This document shows, piece after piece, positions 24,271 to 32,647 of a stretch of 37,590 bases of DNA. Origin of the DNA: FEN-1250 sp038237245 (GTDB lineage: Bacteria; Gemmatimonadota; Gemmatimonadetes; Gemmatimonadales; Gemmatimonadaceae); contig JBBRYY010000022.1 in assembly GCA_038237245.1 (NCBI GenBank), positions 1-37,590 of the forward strand, written 5' to 3'. The stretch's first letter is position 1; each line of letters begins with the position of its first letter. Position numbers and translations under genes: made by a program. The notes beneath the pieces are model-generated. The model saw only the letters and a program-made list of their open reading frames with translations. It ran no database searches and was not told where the DNA came from.

Positions 24271-25436
24271 GCCGCGCCCGGCTCCTCATCCGCACTCGCG
24301 CGCATCGACTCCGGCGCTATTCCCGCAGCCCGCAACCACGCCACGTACGCTCCCGGCGCAATCTCACTCGGCTTGATCTCGCTGCGCCCGCCCCAGAACA
24401 CGTTCGTATAGCTCACCGGAATCCCCACCTCGGCGAGATGCGCATCGATCGCCGCCTTGTGCGCGAGCACGAGCTGCTTGTCGGTGCCATGCGCCACCGC
24501 CATGATGTTCACGTTCGCGAACTCGTCTCCACCCTCGCGCCAGTACGCGTGCGTGAGGATGTGATGGCGCCCGACTTCCTTCCCCGTCTCGATCTCGCGC
24601 CCCTCCGGCACACGCCAGTGGAAGAGCGCGTTGTACCGCGTCACGCGAATACCGTCGGCCCCCGGCTTCACGTGCTCGAGGAACGTGGAGAAGCGCCCGA
24701 TCACCCCGCGATCGGCCAGCCCGCGCGCCACATGTAGAAATTCTACATATGGCACCCCCGCCTCCTCCGCACGCGTGCGCCACGGCATCGCCCCGATCTC
24801 TCCGACCTCGAGCTCGCGCTTGAGCGGTTCCAGCACGCGCCACTCGAGCTCCGACAGCTCGACGACGTTCGTGTCCATCACGCGCCCCGGCTCCTCGCTC
24901 CGCGAACCCGGCTCCATTCCCTTCCGCCGCACGTGCCCCACGCCGAGCGCGAACAGCCGCTTCGCCGGCATCACACGGAACGCGTCTGCGCCCACACGCG
25001 CCGCGACGAGCGTGCAGTGCTTCGCGCGCGAATATCCCTGCGGCACCTTCAGCGTCGTCCACAGCCGGTAGCTCGAGCCCTGTATCGCGCCGTCCGTCGA
25101 TCGAATCACCACGTGCCCCGAAAACGGATCGTCCTTCACGAAGTACTCGAACGCCGCATCGAGCTTGTCCTCGGGCACCCGCCATGCGACGAGCGCGCCC
25201 GGCGCGAGATTCGTCGCCATCAGCGTCTGCCGCACGCGGCGAATGGTGCCGGCGCTCAGCATCGCGCGGATGCGCGCGTGCACGACCTCCTCGCTCACCC
25301 CCGAAAGTCGCGCGATCTCGGCGAAAGGATCCTCGAGGAACCCGGCGATGCGGTCCTCCGAGATCGCGAGGATGCGCGCATTGATCTCATCGCCGATATC
25401 GGCGGGAAGGGGCGTTGCGGTCTGGGAACCACTCAT
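24267..25436 (-). CDS. Tandem AsnC/siroheme decarboxylase-like protein (AhbA/AhbB-type halves)
   Basis: A 389-residue protein made of two related halves (about 20-172 and 190-372), each with a winged-helix start and an AsnC-type ferredoxin-like domain. Half one has DPFAEIARLSGVSEEVVHARI, a RTIRRV-type turn, then HVVIR and SSYRLWTTLKVP (H108, R112). Half two has RNALFHW-like strands, then LTHAYWRE and NVNIMAVAHG (H296, R300). The H-x3-R followed by a YxLW or FxNVN strand is the layout of AhbA, AhbB and NirDLGH siroheme decarboxylases, where the His lies at the active site. Those enzymes are usually two separate subunits or a NirDL fusion. No heme genes are adjacent. A transcriptional regulator of Lrp/AsnC type is the alternative. 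Confidence 0.75.
   Translation of the reverse strand: MSGSQTATPLPADIGDEINARILAISEDRIAGFLEDPFAEIARLSGVSEEVVHARIRAMLSAGTIRRVRQTLMATNLAPGALVAWRVPEDKLDAAFEYFVKDDPFSGHVVIRSTDGAIQGSSYRLWTTLKVPQGYSRAKHCTLVAARVGADAFRVMPAKRLFALGVGHVRRKGMEPGSRSEEPGRVMDTNVVELSELEWRVLEPLKRELEVGEIGAMPWRTRAEEAGVPYVEFLHVARGLADRGVIGRFSTFLEHVKPGADGIRVTRYNALFHWRVPEGREIETGKEVGRHHILTHAYWREGGDEFANVNIMAVAHGTDKQLVLAHKAAIDAHLAEVGIPVSYTNVFWGGRSEIKPSEIAPGAYVAWLRAAGIAPESMRASADEEPGAA
24732..24748. repeat. AT-rich 17-bp palindrome inside the AsnC-like gene
   Basis: ATGTAGAA, a central A and TTCTACAT form a perfect inverted repeat in very GC-rich coding DNA. In the reading frame it encodes residues of about 230-235 with codons that are rare here (TAT, GTA, CTA). 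The core TAG-AAATT-CTA is similar in style to Lrp/AsnC operator half-sites (TAG...CTA), though the E. coli Lrp spacing is longer. It could be an operator or a hairpin. Confidence 0.45.
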
Positions 25437-25472
25437 TGCGAATCGCTCATGAAATGGAAGATAATCTGAAAG

Positions 25473-28400
25473 CTACGCGAGCCCCGCACGCAGGACGATG
25501 CGCACCGTCGCCCCCTCCCCCTCCACGCTCGCCACCGCGATTTCCCCGCCCCAGCTCTCCACCAACCGCCGGCTGATCGCGAGCCCCAGGCCACTCCCCC
25601 GCGTGCGCGTCGAAAAGTGAGGCTCGAACAGCCGCGCCTGCACGCTCGCCGGAATCCCGCTCCCATCATCGCGCACCGCGATCGCCACTCGCTCCGCGCC
25701 GCCATCCACGCGCACCTCCACCCGCGTGGCGCCCGCGAAACGCGCATTCTCGAGCAGGTTGAGCATCACCTCACGCAACTCATCGTCACGCGCGTACGCC
25801 ACCACCGCCGACTCGGTCCCCGTCGTTCGCCAATCGATGCTCCCCGCGCCGAGCTTCTCGAGCTCCACCACGTCGCGCACGATCACGCTCACATCGAGGG
25901 GCGCCGCGGTCTGCAGCTCCGATGGTCCCATACCATATCGGCTGAATCCGCGCGCGATCTCATCCAGCCTGTCGATCTCCGCGAGGATGCGCTCCGCATT
26001 GCTCTCGAGGATCGTGTCGAAGTCCGCGCGCTTGTCCGCGTGCGCACGCTTGAGATGCTGCACCCCAAGCCGGATCGGCGTGAGCGGATTCTTGATCTCG
26101 TGCGCCACCTGCCGCGCCATCTCGCCCCACGCGAGCACGCGCTGCGCGCGCGCGAGGTCGGTGATGTCGTCGAGCGTGAGCACGGAGCCTCCCCTCCCAC
26201 TCGAGAGGCGTGTCAACCGCGCCTGCAGCGTTCTTCCATGCATCGTCAGCTCGAACTCCTCCTCCTCCACCTTCCCGTCGGCGAATGCGCGCAGCCGCCG
26301 CGCGGTCTCGTCGCCGAGGCCGACCGCCGTCACCCCCGGCGGCAGCGCGCGATCGAGCATCGCCTCCGCGCGCGGATTCGCGAGCGTGATCACGTCGTCC
26401 GCGTCGAATGCGACCACGCCACTCGCGACGTTCCGCAGCGTCGCCGCGGTACGCCGCTGCGCAGACTCGAGCGCGGCGCGGCTCTCGCCGAGATCTGCCG
26501 CCATGCGCCGAAATGCGGAGAACACCGGTTGGAACTCATCCGGTGCGCGCGACGCGAGCGGCGGCTCGCGATCCCCACGCGCGATCGCGAGCGCGGCGAC
26601 GCGCAGCGCGCCAATCGGCTCTGCGAGCGAGCGTGAGGCGATCCGGCTCAGCGCCAGCGCCGCGAGCGCGCCGAGCACCGTCGCGCAGGCGACGAGCACG
26701 GCCAGATCGCGACGGCGCTGGTCGAGAATCGCCTCCGTTCCACGCGCAGGCGCGCCGATGACGTACGTCTGCCCGCTCCCGCTCATCGAAACGCGAAAGC
26801 CGAAAAGCGCGGGCCCCGAGTTGACCTCCTCCATCAGGCTCGCGTACACCTCGCGCCCCGCAGCGAGACTGGCGTATGCCGACGGCGGGAGAAACGCACC
26901 CATCGGCGCGAGCGCATCGAACAGTGGCTGGCTCGCGCCGCCGAGCTCCCCGTTGCGGTAGAGCAGGAGCGGGATGTCGGTATGTCCGACGAGCGATGCG
27001 CCGCGCCGCGCTTCCTCGTCCATCGAGATGCCACGCAGTGCCTCGCGCAAGACGAGATCGCGAGACTGCCGGTCTTCCGTGCGCAGTCGCTCGTAGCTCC
27101 ACACTGCAAAGATGAGCGCGGGGATCACGAAGAAGGCGAAGAGCACGACGGTCAGCCGAGATCGATAGCTCGTCCCCCATCGCCGCAGCTGCACGCGCAG
27201 CCGGCGCAGCACTCGCCCATCGGGGAGCGCCGCGAACATCCAGAGCGCGAAGAGCAGCACGAGGTCGAGCATCACCGCGAGCGCGCCGCGCTGCAGCAGA
27301 ATGCCGAGCGATCGCAGCTCGATCTCGATGTGCGCACGCATCGGACCGCGCGACGTCAGCACCACGTGGTCGCCGTGCATCTCGTTCTCGTCGCGATACC
27401 AACGCGTCCCGCGCACCGGGAGGTTGTCCCCCGCACGCGCCTCCACGAGCGCCACGCTGTACGGCGGCTCCCCCGTCTCGCGGTCCTCGAGGCCGAGCAG
27501 CGGCGCGAACGGATCCGTCGCGATGAGCCTGGTACGCGGCGCGACGACCACCGTCGTTACCGAGCTGTCGGGATGCGGCACCGCGAGCACCACGAACATC
27601 CCCGGCACTCCGAGCACCGACCGCAGCTGCATCGCGCCGCTCGCGCGCGCGTCCGCCGCCACCTCGCCAACGCTGCGCACCGGCGGCGTCAACTGGTCGA
27701 GCGTCACCTCCGCCGTCGGCAAGCCCTCGGGTCCCCAACTCATGAGGTCCGCCGGGTATCCGCTCCCGACGAGATCCGAGCGCATGTAGCGCTTCGCGAG
27801 CTCGGCTTCCGTCCGCGCGACCGGCGCCGCGTACAGATCGCTGCCAAGCCGCTGCAGCACGCTCACGATGTCCGGATCGACCGTTGCGAGCCCGCCGACA
27901 TCGCGATCGGCCAACGTCGCGCGCCCGCGCACGCTTGCGCCCCACGTCAACGTCGTCGCGACCATTGCCGCCACGGCCCCCGCAACGAGCACCACCCGCC
28001 GATGCGATCGCGTGAGCGCGAGCGTCGCAATCACGACCGTCCACACCACCCGGTACCATGTCGGGAACACCCCTGGCGCGTGCAGCGCCAGCGGCGCCAT
28101 CGTCGCGACGATGGTCGCCAGCAGCGGCGCGACCCACGGCGGAAGTCCGCGCCGCACGCCAAGCCCCTCGCTGCCGATCGCCGCGAGAGCGATGAACAGC
28201 GTGGCGGTCGCGAGGAAGAGCGCGATCTCCCACCCGAGCCACAGCTCCACGGCCACACCGCCCAGCGGCGGCGAGACGCCGCCTCCGAGCGTGCGCAGAA
28301 GCGCCGGCGAAATCGCGAAGATCGCCAGCGCGATCGGCACCGCCATCCAGCGCCTTGGCAGGCGCAGCCCGCGGCGCAGCAACAGCAGCAGCGACAGCAG

Positions 28401-29477
28401 CGCAATGACCGCCGTCGCCCCCAGCGCCCCGACCGACGCGGTGAACGGCCCGCCAACCTGCGAGTAGTAGACCGTCGGGTCGAAGGGCACCCCGCTCCCC
28501 GAAAACGCGTTGAGCGGCACCAGCGCGAGCATCCCGAGCGCGACGGCGATTGGAAAGAGCCGCCACATCAGTGATCGCTGCCGCCTCCACGACACCACGA
28601 GGACGCACGCGAAGGCGAGCACGAGCAGCAGCACGCCCGTGAGTCGCACGCGCACGAGCGCGCTCAGACGCGCCTCCTCCTCGCCCGGAGCCACGGCATG
28701 CGCGACGAGCAGTGTATCGCTTCCCTCCGTGAGCACGAACGATCCTTCGCCGACCCCCGCGCTGCTCGGCGTCACGTCGAAGGCGTGGAGCCCCTGCTCG
28801 CGCGCGACGCGATTGCCGATCGCCGACACGAGCTGGTCCGCCGGCGGCTCAGCGTACGCCACCGCCATCGCCACCGCGCGCCGTGCACCGCGCGATTCCA
28901 CATCGTAGAGCACCGTATAGAATGGCGTATGCAGTGCGCCCGCCGCGCGGCCAATCGAATCCGGCGGAACGACGAGCTTCCCGCCCCACGCAAACGGCGC
29001 CCCGTTCTCGTACAGCACGACGCCGCGCTCGGGAGTGCCCGACGTCAGCTTGTCGAGCGCATCGAACGCCGACTGCGCATCGGCCGGCGCACCGAGGGCC
29101 TGCGTCGCCTCCTCGTGCAGCGCCTGCATCGACGCCGTGATCGCGCGCTGCAGCTCGCGCCCGCCGCGCTCGACCACGAGCGCCCGATACGCCGGCCAGT
29201 CGGCGTCGATGCGCGTGAGATCGCGCTGTGACACGAACGCGACCGCGCAGAACGCGGCCAGCGCGGCGGCGGCAGCAAGCGCCCGCCGGCGCGCGCCGCG
29301 CGGCTGCACGATCGCAATTCCGATCGTCGCCACCGTGGCGGCGATCGTGAAAGCGAGGTAGCCTACGCTCGGGGTGCGCAGCCACCAGCTCCCCGCCACG
29401 AGCGTCACGCCCGCGACGAGCGTCCAGAGACGTGTCGTGACACCGGTGCCGGGCGCCGCTCGCGGCGTCACGTCCAC
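25473..29477 (-). CDS. Large NtrY-like membrane sensor histidine kinase
   Basis: I place the start at GTG 29477 (1334 residues). The open frame reaches 29657, but the extra part is antisense to the neighbouring gene. A GTG at 29471 is also possible. Order: three membrane segments; a periplasmic domain (about 90-270); a polytopic block of about eight hydrophobic segments; a second large periplasmic-type domain; a further two-segment sensor module; then HAMP, a PAS-like domain, HisKA with QVAHEIKNPLTPIR (H at about 1126), and HATPase with NLLENA, DDGSGIP and GSGLGLAI. The C-terminal part is close to NtrY, which phosphorylates NtrC-type regulators. No regulator is adjacent. The AsnC-like gene follows at 36 bp. 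Confidence 0.88.
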   Translation of the reverse strand: MDVTPRAAPGTGVTTRLWTLVAGVTLVAGSWWLRTPSVGYLAFTIAATVATIGIAIVQPRGARRRALAAAAALAAFCAVAFVSQRDLTRIDADWPAYRALVVERGGRELQRAITASMQALHEEATQALGAPADAQSAFDALDKLTSGTPERGVVLYENGAPFAWGGKLVVPPDSIGRAAGALHTPFYTVLYDVESRGARRAVAMAVAYAEPPADQLVSAIGNRVAREQGLHAFDVTPSSAGVGEGSFVLTEGSDTLLVAHAVAPGEEEARLSALVRVRLTGVLLLVLAFACVLVVSWRRQRSLMWRLFPIAVALGMLALVPLNAFSGSGVPFDPTVYYSQVGGPFTASVGALGATAVIALLSLLLLLRRGLRLPRRWMAVPIALAIFAISPALLRTLGGGVSPPLGGVAVELWLGWEIALFLATATLFIALAAIGSEGLGVRRGLPPWVAPLLATIVATMAPLALHAPGVFPTWYRVVWTVVIATLALTRSHRRVVLVAGAVAAMVATTLTWGASVRGRATLADRDVGGLATVDPDIVSVLQRLGSDLYAAPVARTEAELAKRYMRSDLVGSGYPADLMSWGPEGLPTAEVTLDQLTPPVRSVGEVAADARASGAMQLRSVLGVPGMFVVLAVPHPDSSVTTVVVAPRTRLIATDPFAPLLGLEDRETGEPPYSVALVEARAGDNLPVRGTRWYRDENEMHGDHVVLTSRGPMRAHIEIELRSLGILLQRGALAVMLDLVLLFALWMFAALPDGRVLRRLRVQLRRWGTSYRSRLTVVLFAFFVIPALIFAVWSYERLRTEDRQSRDLVLREALRGISMDEEARRGASLVGHTDIPLLLYRNGELGGASQPLFDALAPMGAFLPPSAYASLAAGREVYASLMEEVNSGPALFGFRVSMSGSGQTYVIGAPARGTEAILDQRRRDLAVLVACATVLGALAALALSRIASRSLAEPIGALRVAALAIARGDREPPLASRAPDEFQPVFSAFRRMAADLGESRAALESAQRRTAATLRNVASGVVAFDADDVITLANPRAEAMLDRALPPGVTAVGLGDETARRLRAFADGKVEEEEFELTMHGRTLQARLTRLSSGRGGSVLTLDDITDLARAQRVLAWGEMARQVAHEIKNPLTPIRLGVQHLKRAHADKRADFDTILESNAERILAEIDRLDEIARGFSRYGMGPSELQTAAPLDVSVIVRDVVELEKLGAGSIDWRTTGTESAVVAYARDDELREVMLNLLENARFAGATRVEVRVDGGAERVAIAVRDDGSGIPASVQARLFEPHFSTRTRGSGLGLAISRRLVESWGGEIAVASVEGEGATVRIVLRAGLA

Positions 29478-29493
29478 TTCATTCTGGTCCGAG

Positions 29494-30240
29494 ATGACGG
29501 TTCCCCTCCATGCGCCTCCAACCGAGGCGCGGCTGCTCAAATACACCGCTCCCGGCGCAGTGGCCGAGATCATCGCCCGCGATCCGCGACTCATCATACC
29601 GGTGGGCACCTGCGAGCAGCACGGCCCCCACCTCCCCCTCGGCGTCGCCACCATCATCGCCGAGAAGCTCTGCGACGATCTCTCGGCGACCTACGGCGTG
29701 CTGCGCGCGCCCACCATCGAATATGGCGTGAACGTCGAGTCCGCGCGCGAGGCGGTCGGCAATTCGTCGATGCGGCGCAAGACGCTGCATCGTCTCCTCA
29801 ACGACATCCTCGCCTCGTGGGAGAACTGCGGCTTCCGGGAATTTATCCTGATCACGGCGCACGATCACGATCCGCATCAGGATGCGCTGTCGACCGTCAT
29901 CACACGCGAGGCGCGCGTGCGCGTGGTCGATCTCTACGCGATCTCCCTCAGCGATCTCCTCGAGGGACAGTCGGAGCACATGCACGGCGGCGAGGCCGAC
30001 ACCTCGATTATGCTCTACCTCGCGCCCGAGCTCGTGCGCATGGAGTGGGCGCAGGACTACATGATGAGCCGCGAGCAGCTGCGTCGTTACCGGCGCGGAT
30101 ATTTGCGCGTCCCGAAGGAGAGCGCGGGGTCGATCGGCCGCCCCTCGCTCGCCACCGCCGAGAAGGGCAAGGCGATGTACGAGCGGATTCGGCAGCGTGT
30201 GAGCGAGCGGATCTTCCTTTCTCCCGCCCTCGATACCTGA
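29494..30240 (+). CDS. Creatininase family protein with altered metal site
   Basis: I use the ATG at 29494 (248 residues), because the longer open frame adds sequence antisense to the sensor kinase start. Creatininase motifs are visible: PVGTCEQHGPHLPLG (E41, H43) and HMHGGEADTSIML (E167). The family's first-site Asp in LPLxxD is replaced by Ala (A52), and the NGHxxN motif is replaced by TAHDHDPHQ, so a His (H125) stands where Glu is usual. Family members are Zn/Mn amidohydrolases acting on creatinine or on formamide intermediates of riboflavin, F420 and mycofactocin-type pathways. None of those partners is present here. The enzyme may use a single or rearranged metal site, or be a divergent binder. 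Confidence 0.85.
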   Translation: MTVPLHAPPTEARLLKYTAPGAVAEIIARDPRLIIPVGTCEQHGPHLPLGVATIIAEKLCDDLSATYGVLRAPTIEYGVNVESAREAVGNSSMRRKTLHRLLNDILASWENCGFREFILITAHDHDPHQDALSTVITREARVRVVDLYAISLSDLLEGQSEHMHGGEADTSIMLYLAPELVRMEWAQDYMMSREQLRRYRRGYLRVPKESAGSIGRPSLATAEKGKAMYERIRQRVSERIFLSPALDT

Positions 30241-30275
30241 ACACTTCCTTGCGCCGGGTGTATCATATTCCTGAC

Positions 30276-30971
30276 ATGCGCACTCTCTCGTATGCTCTCG
30301 CACTCTCGCTCGCGGTCTCGAGCGGTACCGTCGCCCAGGTCACGACCGTGGACGAGGGCACCTTCACGATCTCGCGAGGCGGCACGAAGCCCAGCGACCG
30401 CATCGGACAGGAGTCGTTCACCATCCGTCGCACGAAAGGTCCGGGCGGAGACGTCGTCGTCGCCAACGCGACCGTGACCTTCGACACCGAGCACATCGCG
30501 CCCGCGCTGCGGACGGACACGTCGTTCTCGCCGCTCGCGTACCAGGTGGAGGTGCGCACCGGCACGGACGTCGAGCGGCTGCGCGGACGCATCGGCGGCG
30601 GGCGCTTCAGCGCGCAGCTCAAGAACGCGAAGGGCGAGTCGTCGAAGGAGTACATCGTCTCCGACGGTGCGCTCATTCTGGACGACGACATCTTCCATCA
30701 GTACTACTTCCTCGTGCAGCGCGCTCGCGGCGGCTCGGCGACCATCCCCGTCGTGATCCCGCGCCGCAACACGCAGGAGACCATGCGCATCCAGACGGGC
30801 GCCAACGAGCAGGTGCGCGTCGGTACCGGTTCGGTCGAGGCCCGCCATTACACGATACAGGAGCCCTCGGGCGCTACCCGCCAGGTCTGGGCGGACCCGC
30901 AGGGGCGCATCCTCAAGGTGCAGCTGGACGCCACGAACATCACCGCCACCCGCGACGAGCTCCCGCGCTAG
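30276..30971 (+). CDS. Exported protein of unknown function
   Basis: A 231-residue protein starting at ATG 30276, with a signal peptide (MRTLSYALALSLAVSS, cleavage likely after VAQ near residue 21). The mature part is dominated by beta-strand patterns, as in the strand-rich, LolA-like or DUF3108-like envelope proteins. Examples are EGTFTISRGGT, GQESFTIRR and, near the end, VWADPQGRILKVQL. I cannot assign a family with confidence. It follows the creatininase-like gene by 35 bp on the same strand, and a 116-bp gap separates it from the efflux operon. The longer open frame begins inside the creatininase gene and is rejected. Confidence 0.75.
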   Translation: MRTLSYALALSLAVSSGTVAQVTTVDEGTFTISRGGTKPSDRIGQESFTIRRTKGPGGDVVVANATVTFDTEHIAPALRTDTSFSPLAYQVEVRTGTDVERLRGRIGGGRFSAQLKNAKGESSKEYIVSDGALILDDDIFHQYYFLVQRARGGSATIPVVIPRRNTQETMRIQTGANEQVRVGTGSVEARHYTIQEPSGATRQVWADPQGRILKVQLDATNITATRDELPR

Positions 30972-31087
30972 CTTCGTCGCCTCCGCACCGGGCTTGACCT
31001 CACGCACGGTGAGCTCGCCAGCTTCCTGAAACCTCATACCAGTCCCCGCCGTATTGGGCGTGACTTCGAACTCGAGGACAGGAAACG

Positions 31088-32635
31088 ATGCGGTGCTTGC
31101 CAGCCGTCACGGTCGCCATCGGCGTCGTGGCTGTACTACTGCCATTCTCGAACGCCCGCGCCCAGACGGCCGATACGGTACGCCCCCAAGCGGCCGACAC
31201 CATCCGCGCCCACGTGGTGGACACCACCGGAGGGCCCCAGCTGTCGCTCGACCAGGCGATGACGATCGCGCAGAAGAACAACCCCGACCACCTTCAGATC
31301 GTCGAGGCACGACGCACCGCCGTCGCCAAACGGCGCTCCGCATACGGTGCCTTGCTCCCTCGCGCCGATGCCCAGCTCCAGGGGCTCTACCTCGCGCAGG
31401 GAAACACGCTGGCCAGCAACGGCTTCGCCTTCGGCAACGGGTCGAACTCGGAGCAGTCTTCCTACTTCATTGGGCTGACCTACAACATCGCCACGAGCAC
31501 CTTCCTGAATCCGAAGATCGAACAGGCGAATGTGCGCGCGGCCGACGCCGATGTCGTCAATTCGAGCTCCGTCACGCGCTCGCAGATCGCCCAGGACTAC
31601 TTCACCGTGCTCGGCGACCAGGCGAAGGCGCAGCTCGAGGACTCGCTGATCGCGAATGCGCAGACGGCGCTGCAGCTGGCCAAGGCGAAGCTTTCGGTGG
31701 GATCGGGGATCTCGCTGGACGTGTCGAAGGCCGCGGTCAATCTTGGCACGCAGGAGGTTGCGGCGATCAAGGCGAAGAATCAGGTCGCGATCGATCGGCT
31801 GACGCTATTCCAGCATATGGGCGTTCAACAGCCGCAGAACTCGCGTCTCACGACCACTTTTGAAGTGAAGGCGCCGACGTTCACGGTCGACTCCGTGCTT
31901 GCGCTCGCTCGCGCGGACAACCCCGCGCTCGAGGCGGCGCGCACGCGCGACCAATCGGCGGCGTTGAGCGTGAAGGCGGCGCGCGGCAGCTATCTGCCCA
32001 CACTCCAGGTTTCTACCGGACTCGGCGGTTACACCAATTCCTATACCAACCCCAGCTTTCTCTTCGGACAGGCAGCGGCGGGAGTTCAGAATTGCCTGTC
32101 GCAGGACTCCGTGCGCGTTGGCGCAGGATTAGGGAGCAACGCCGCTGCGTGCGGCACGCTTAACCCGGATGGCACGCTCAGCTCGGCGCAGCAGGCTGCC
32201 ATTCGAAAGGCCAACAATGCATTTCCCTTTGGCTTCACCAAGCAGCCATTCCAGATCACGGCGACGCTGTCGCTGCCGATCTTCGACAACTTTCAGCGCG
32301 AGCAGCGCGTGGAAGAGGCGAGCGCCGCGCGCAACAATGCGCAGTACGCAATTCGCGCGCAGGAGCTGAAGACGACGGCCACCGTAACGAGCAGCTATCT
32401 CACGTTGCAGGCACAGGCGCAGCAGGTGGCGCTGCAGGAGCGTACTGCACAGCAGGCGCGTGAAGCGCTTCGGCTGGCCGAGGAGCGCTACCGCGTCGGG
32501 CTGGCGCCGTTTCTTGATGTAAGTGATGCCCGCTCGCAGTTCGAGCAGGCCGAAAGCGATCGCATCAATGCTGTCTATGACTTCCATAAGGCCTTTGCCG
32601 CGCTGGAATCCGCGGTTGGCCGTCCTCTGCGATAA
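31088..32635 (+). CDS. TolC family outer membrane efflux channel
   Basis: A 515-residue protein with a signal peptide (about 1-26, ending ARAQ). Two halves with the long helical pattern of outer membrane efflux proteins are visible (SLDQAMTIAQKNNPD, SQIAQDYFTVLGDQAK, then ITATLSLPIFDNFQREQR, a SYLTLQAQAQ coil and LRLAEERYRVGLAPFLDVSDAR). It forms the trimeric outer-membrane duct for the exporter encoded by the following genes. An insert of roughly 60 residues in the second half carries two Cys that could pair (GVQNCLSQD and AAACGTLN). A good Shine-Dalgarno (AGGA, 31080-31083) precedes the ATG. The adaptor gene follows at 12 bp. Confidence 0.93.
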   Translation: MRCLPAVTVAIGVVAVLLPFSNARAQTADTVRPQAADTIRAHVVDTTGGPQLSLDQAMTIAQKNNPDHLQIVEARRTAVAKRRSAYGALLPRADAQLQGLYLAQGNTLASNGFAFGNGSNSEQSSYFIGLTYNIATSTFLNPKIEQANVRAADADVVNSSSVTRSQIAQDYFTVLGDQAKAQLEDSLIANAQTALQLAKAKLSVGSGISLDVSKAAVNLGTQEVAAIKAKNQVAIDRLTLFQHMGVQQPQNSRLTTTFEVKAPTFTVDSVLALARADNPALEAARTRDQSAALSVKAARGSYLPTLQVSTGLGGYTNSYTNPSFLFGQAAAGVQNCLSQDSVRVGAGLGSNAAACGTLNPDGTLSSAQQAAIRKANNAFPFGFTKQPFQITATLSLPIFDNFQREQRVEEASAARNNAQYAIRAQELKTTATVTSSYLTLQAQAQQVALQERTAQQAREALRLAEERYRVGLAPFLDVSDARSQFEQAESDRINAVYDFHKAFAALESAVGRPLR

Positions 32636-32647
32636 TCGGAGCAACGA

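Noticed and set aside
26536..28608. A 690-residue open frame on the minus strand, plus a plus-strand frame at 26982-28574
   Set aside because: Both overlap the sensor kinase in other frames and have no recognisable domains, whereas the kinase frame carries clear HisKA and HATPase motifs.
29478..29657. A 60-residue N-terminal extension of the sensor kinase
   Set aside because: It would be fully antisense to the conserved EQHG region of the creatininase-like gene and contains no membrane segment or motif.
30994..31040. A TTGACC hexamer before the TolC-like gene as a promoter
   Set aside because: No -10-like hexamer lies at 16-18 bp; the nearest AT-containing candidate is about 35 bp away.
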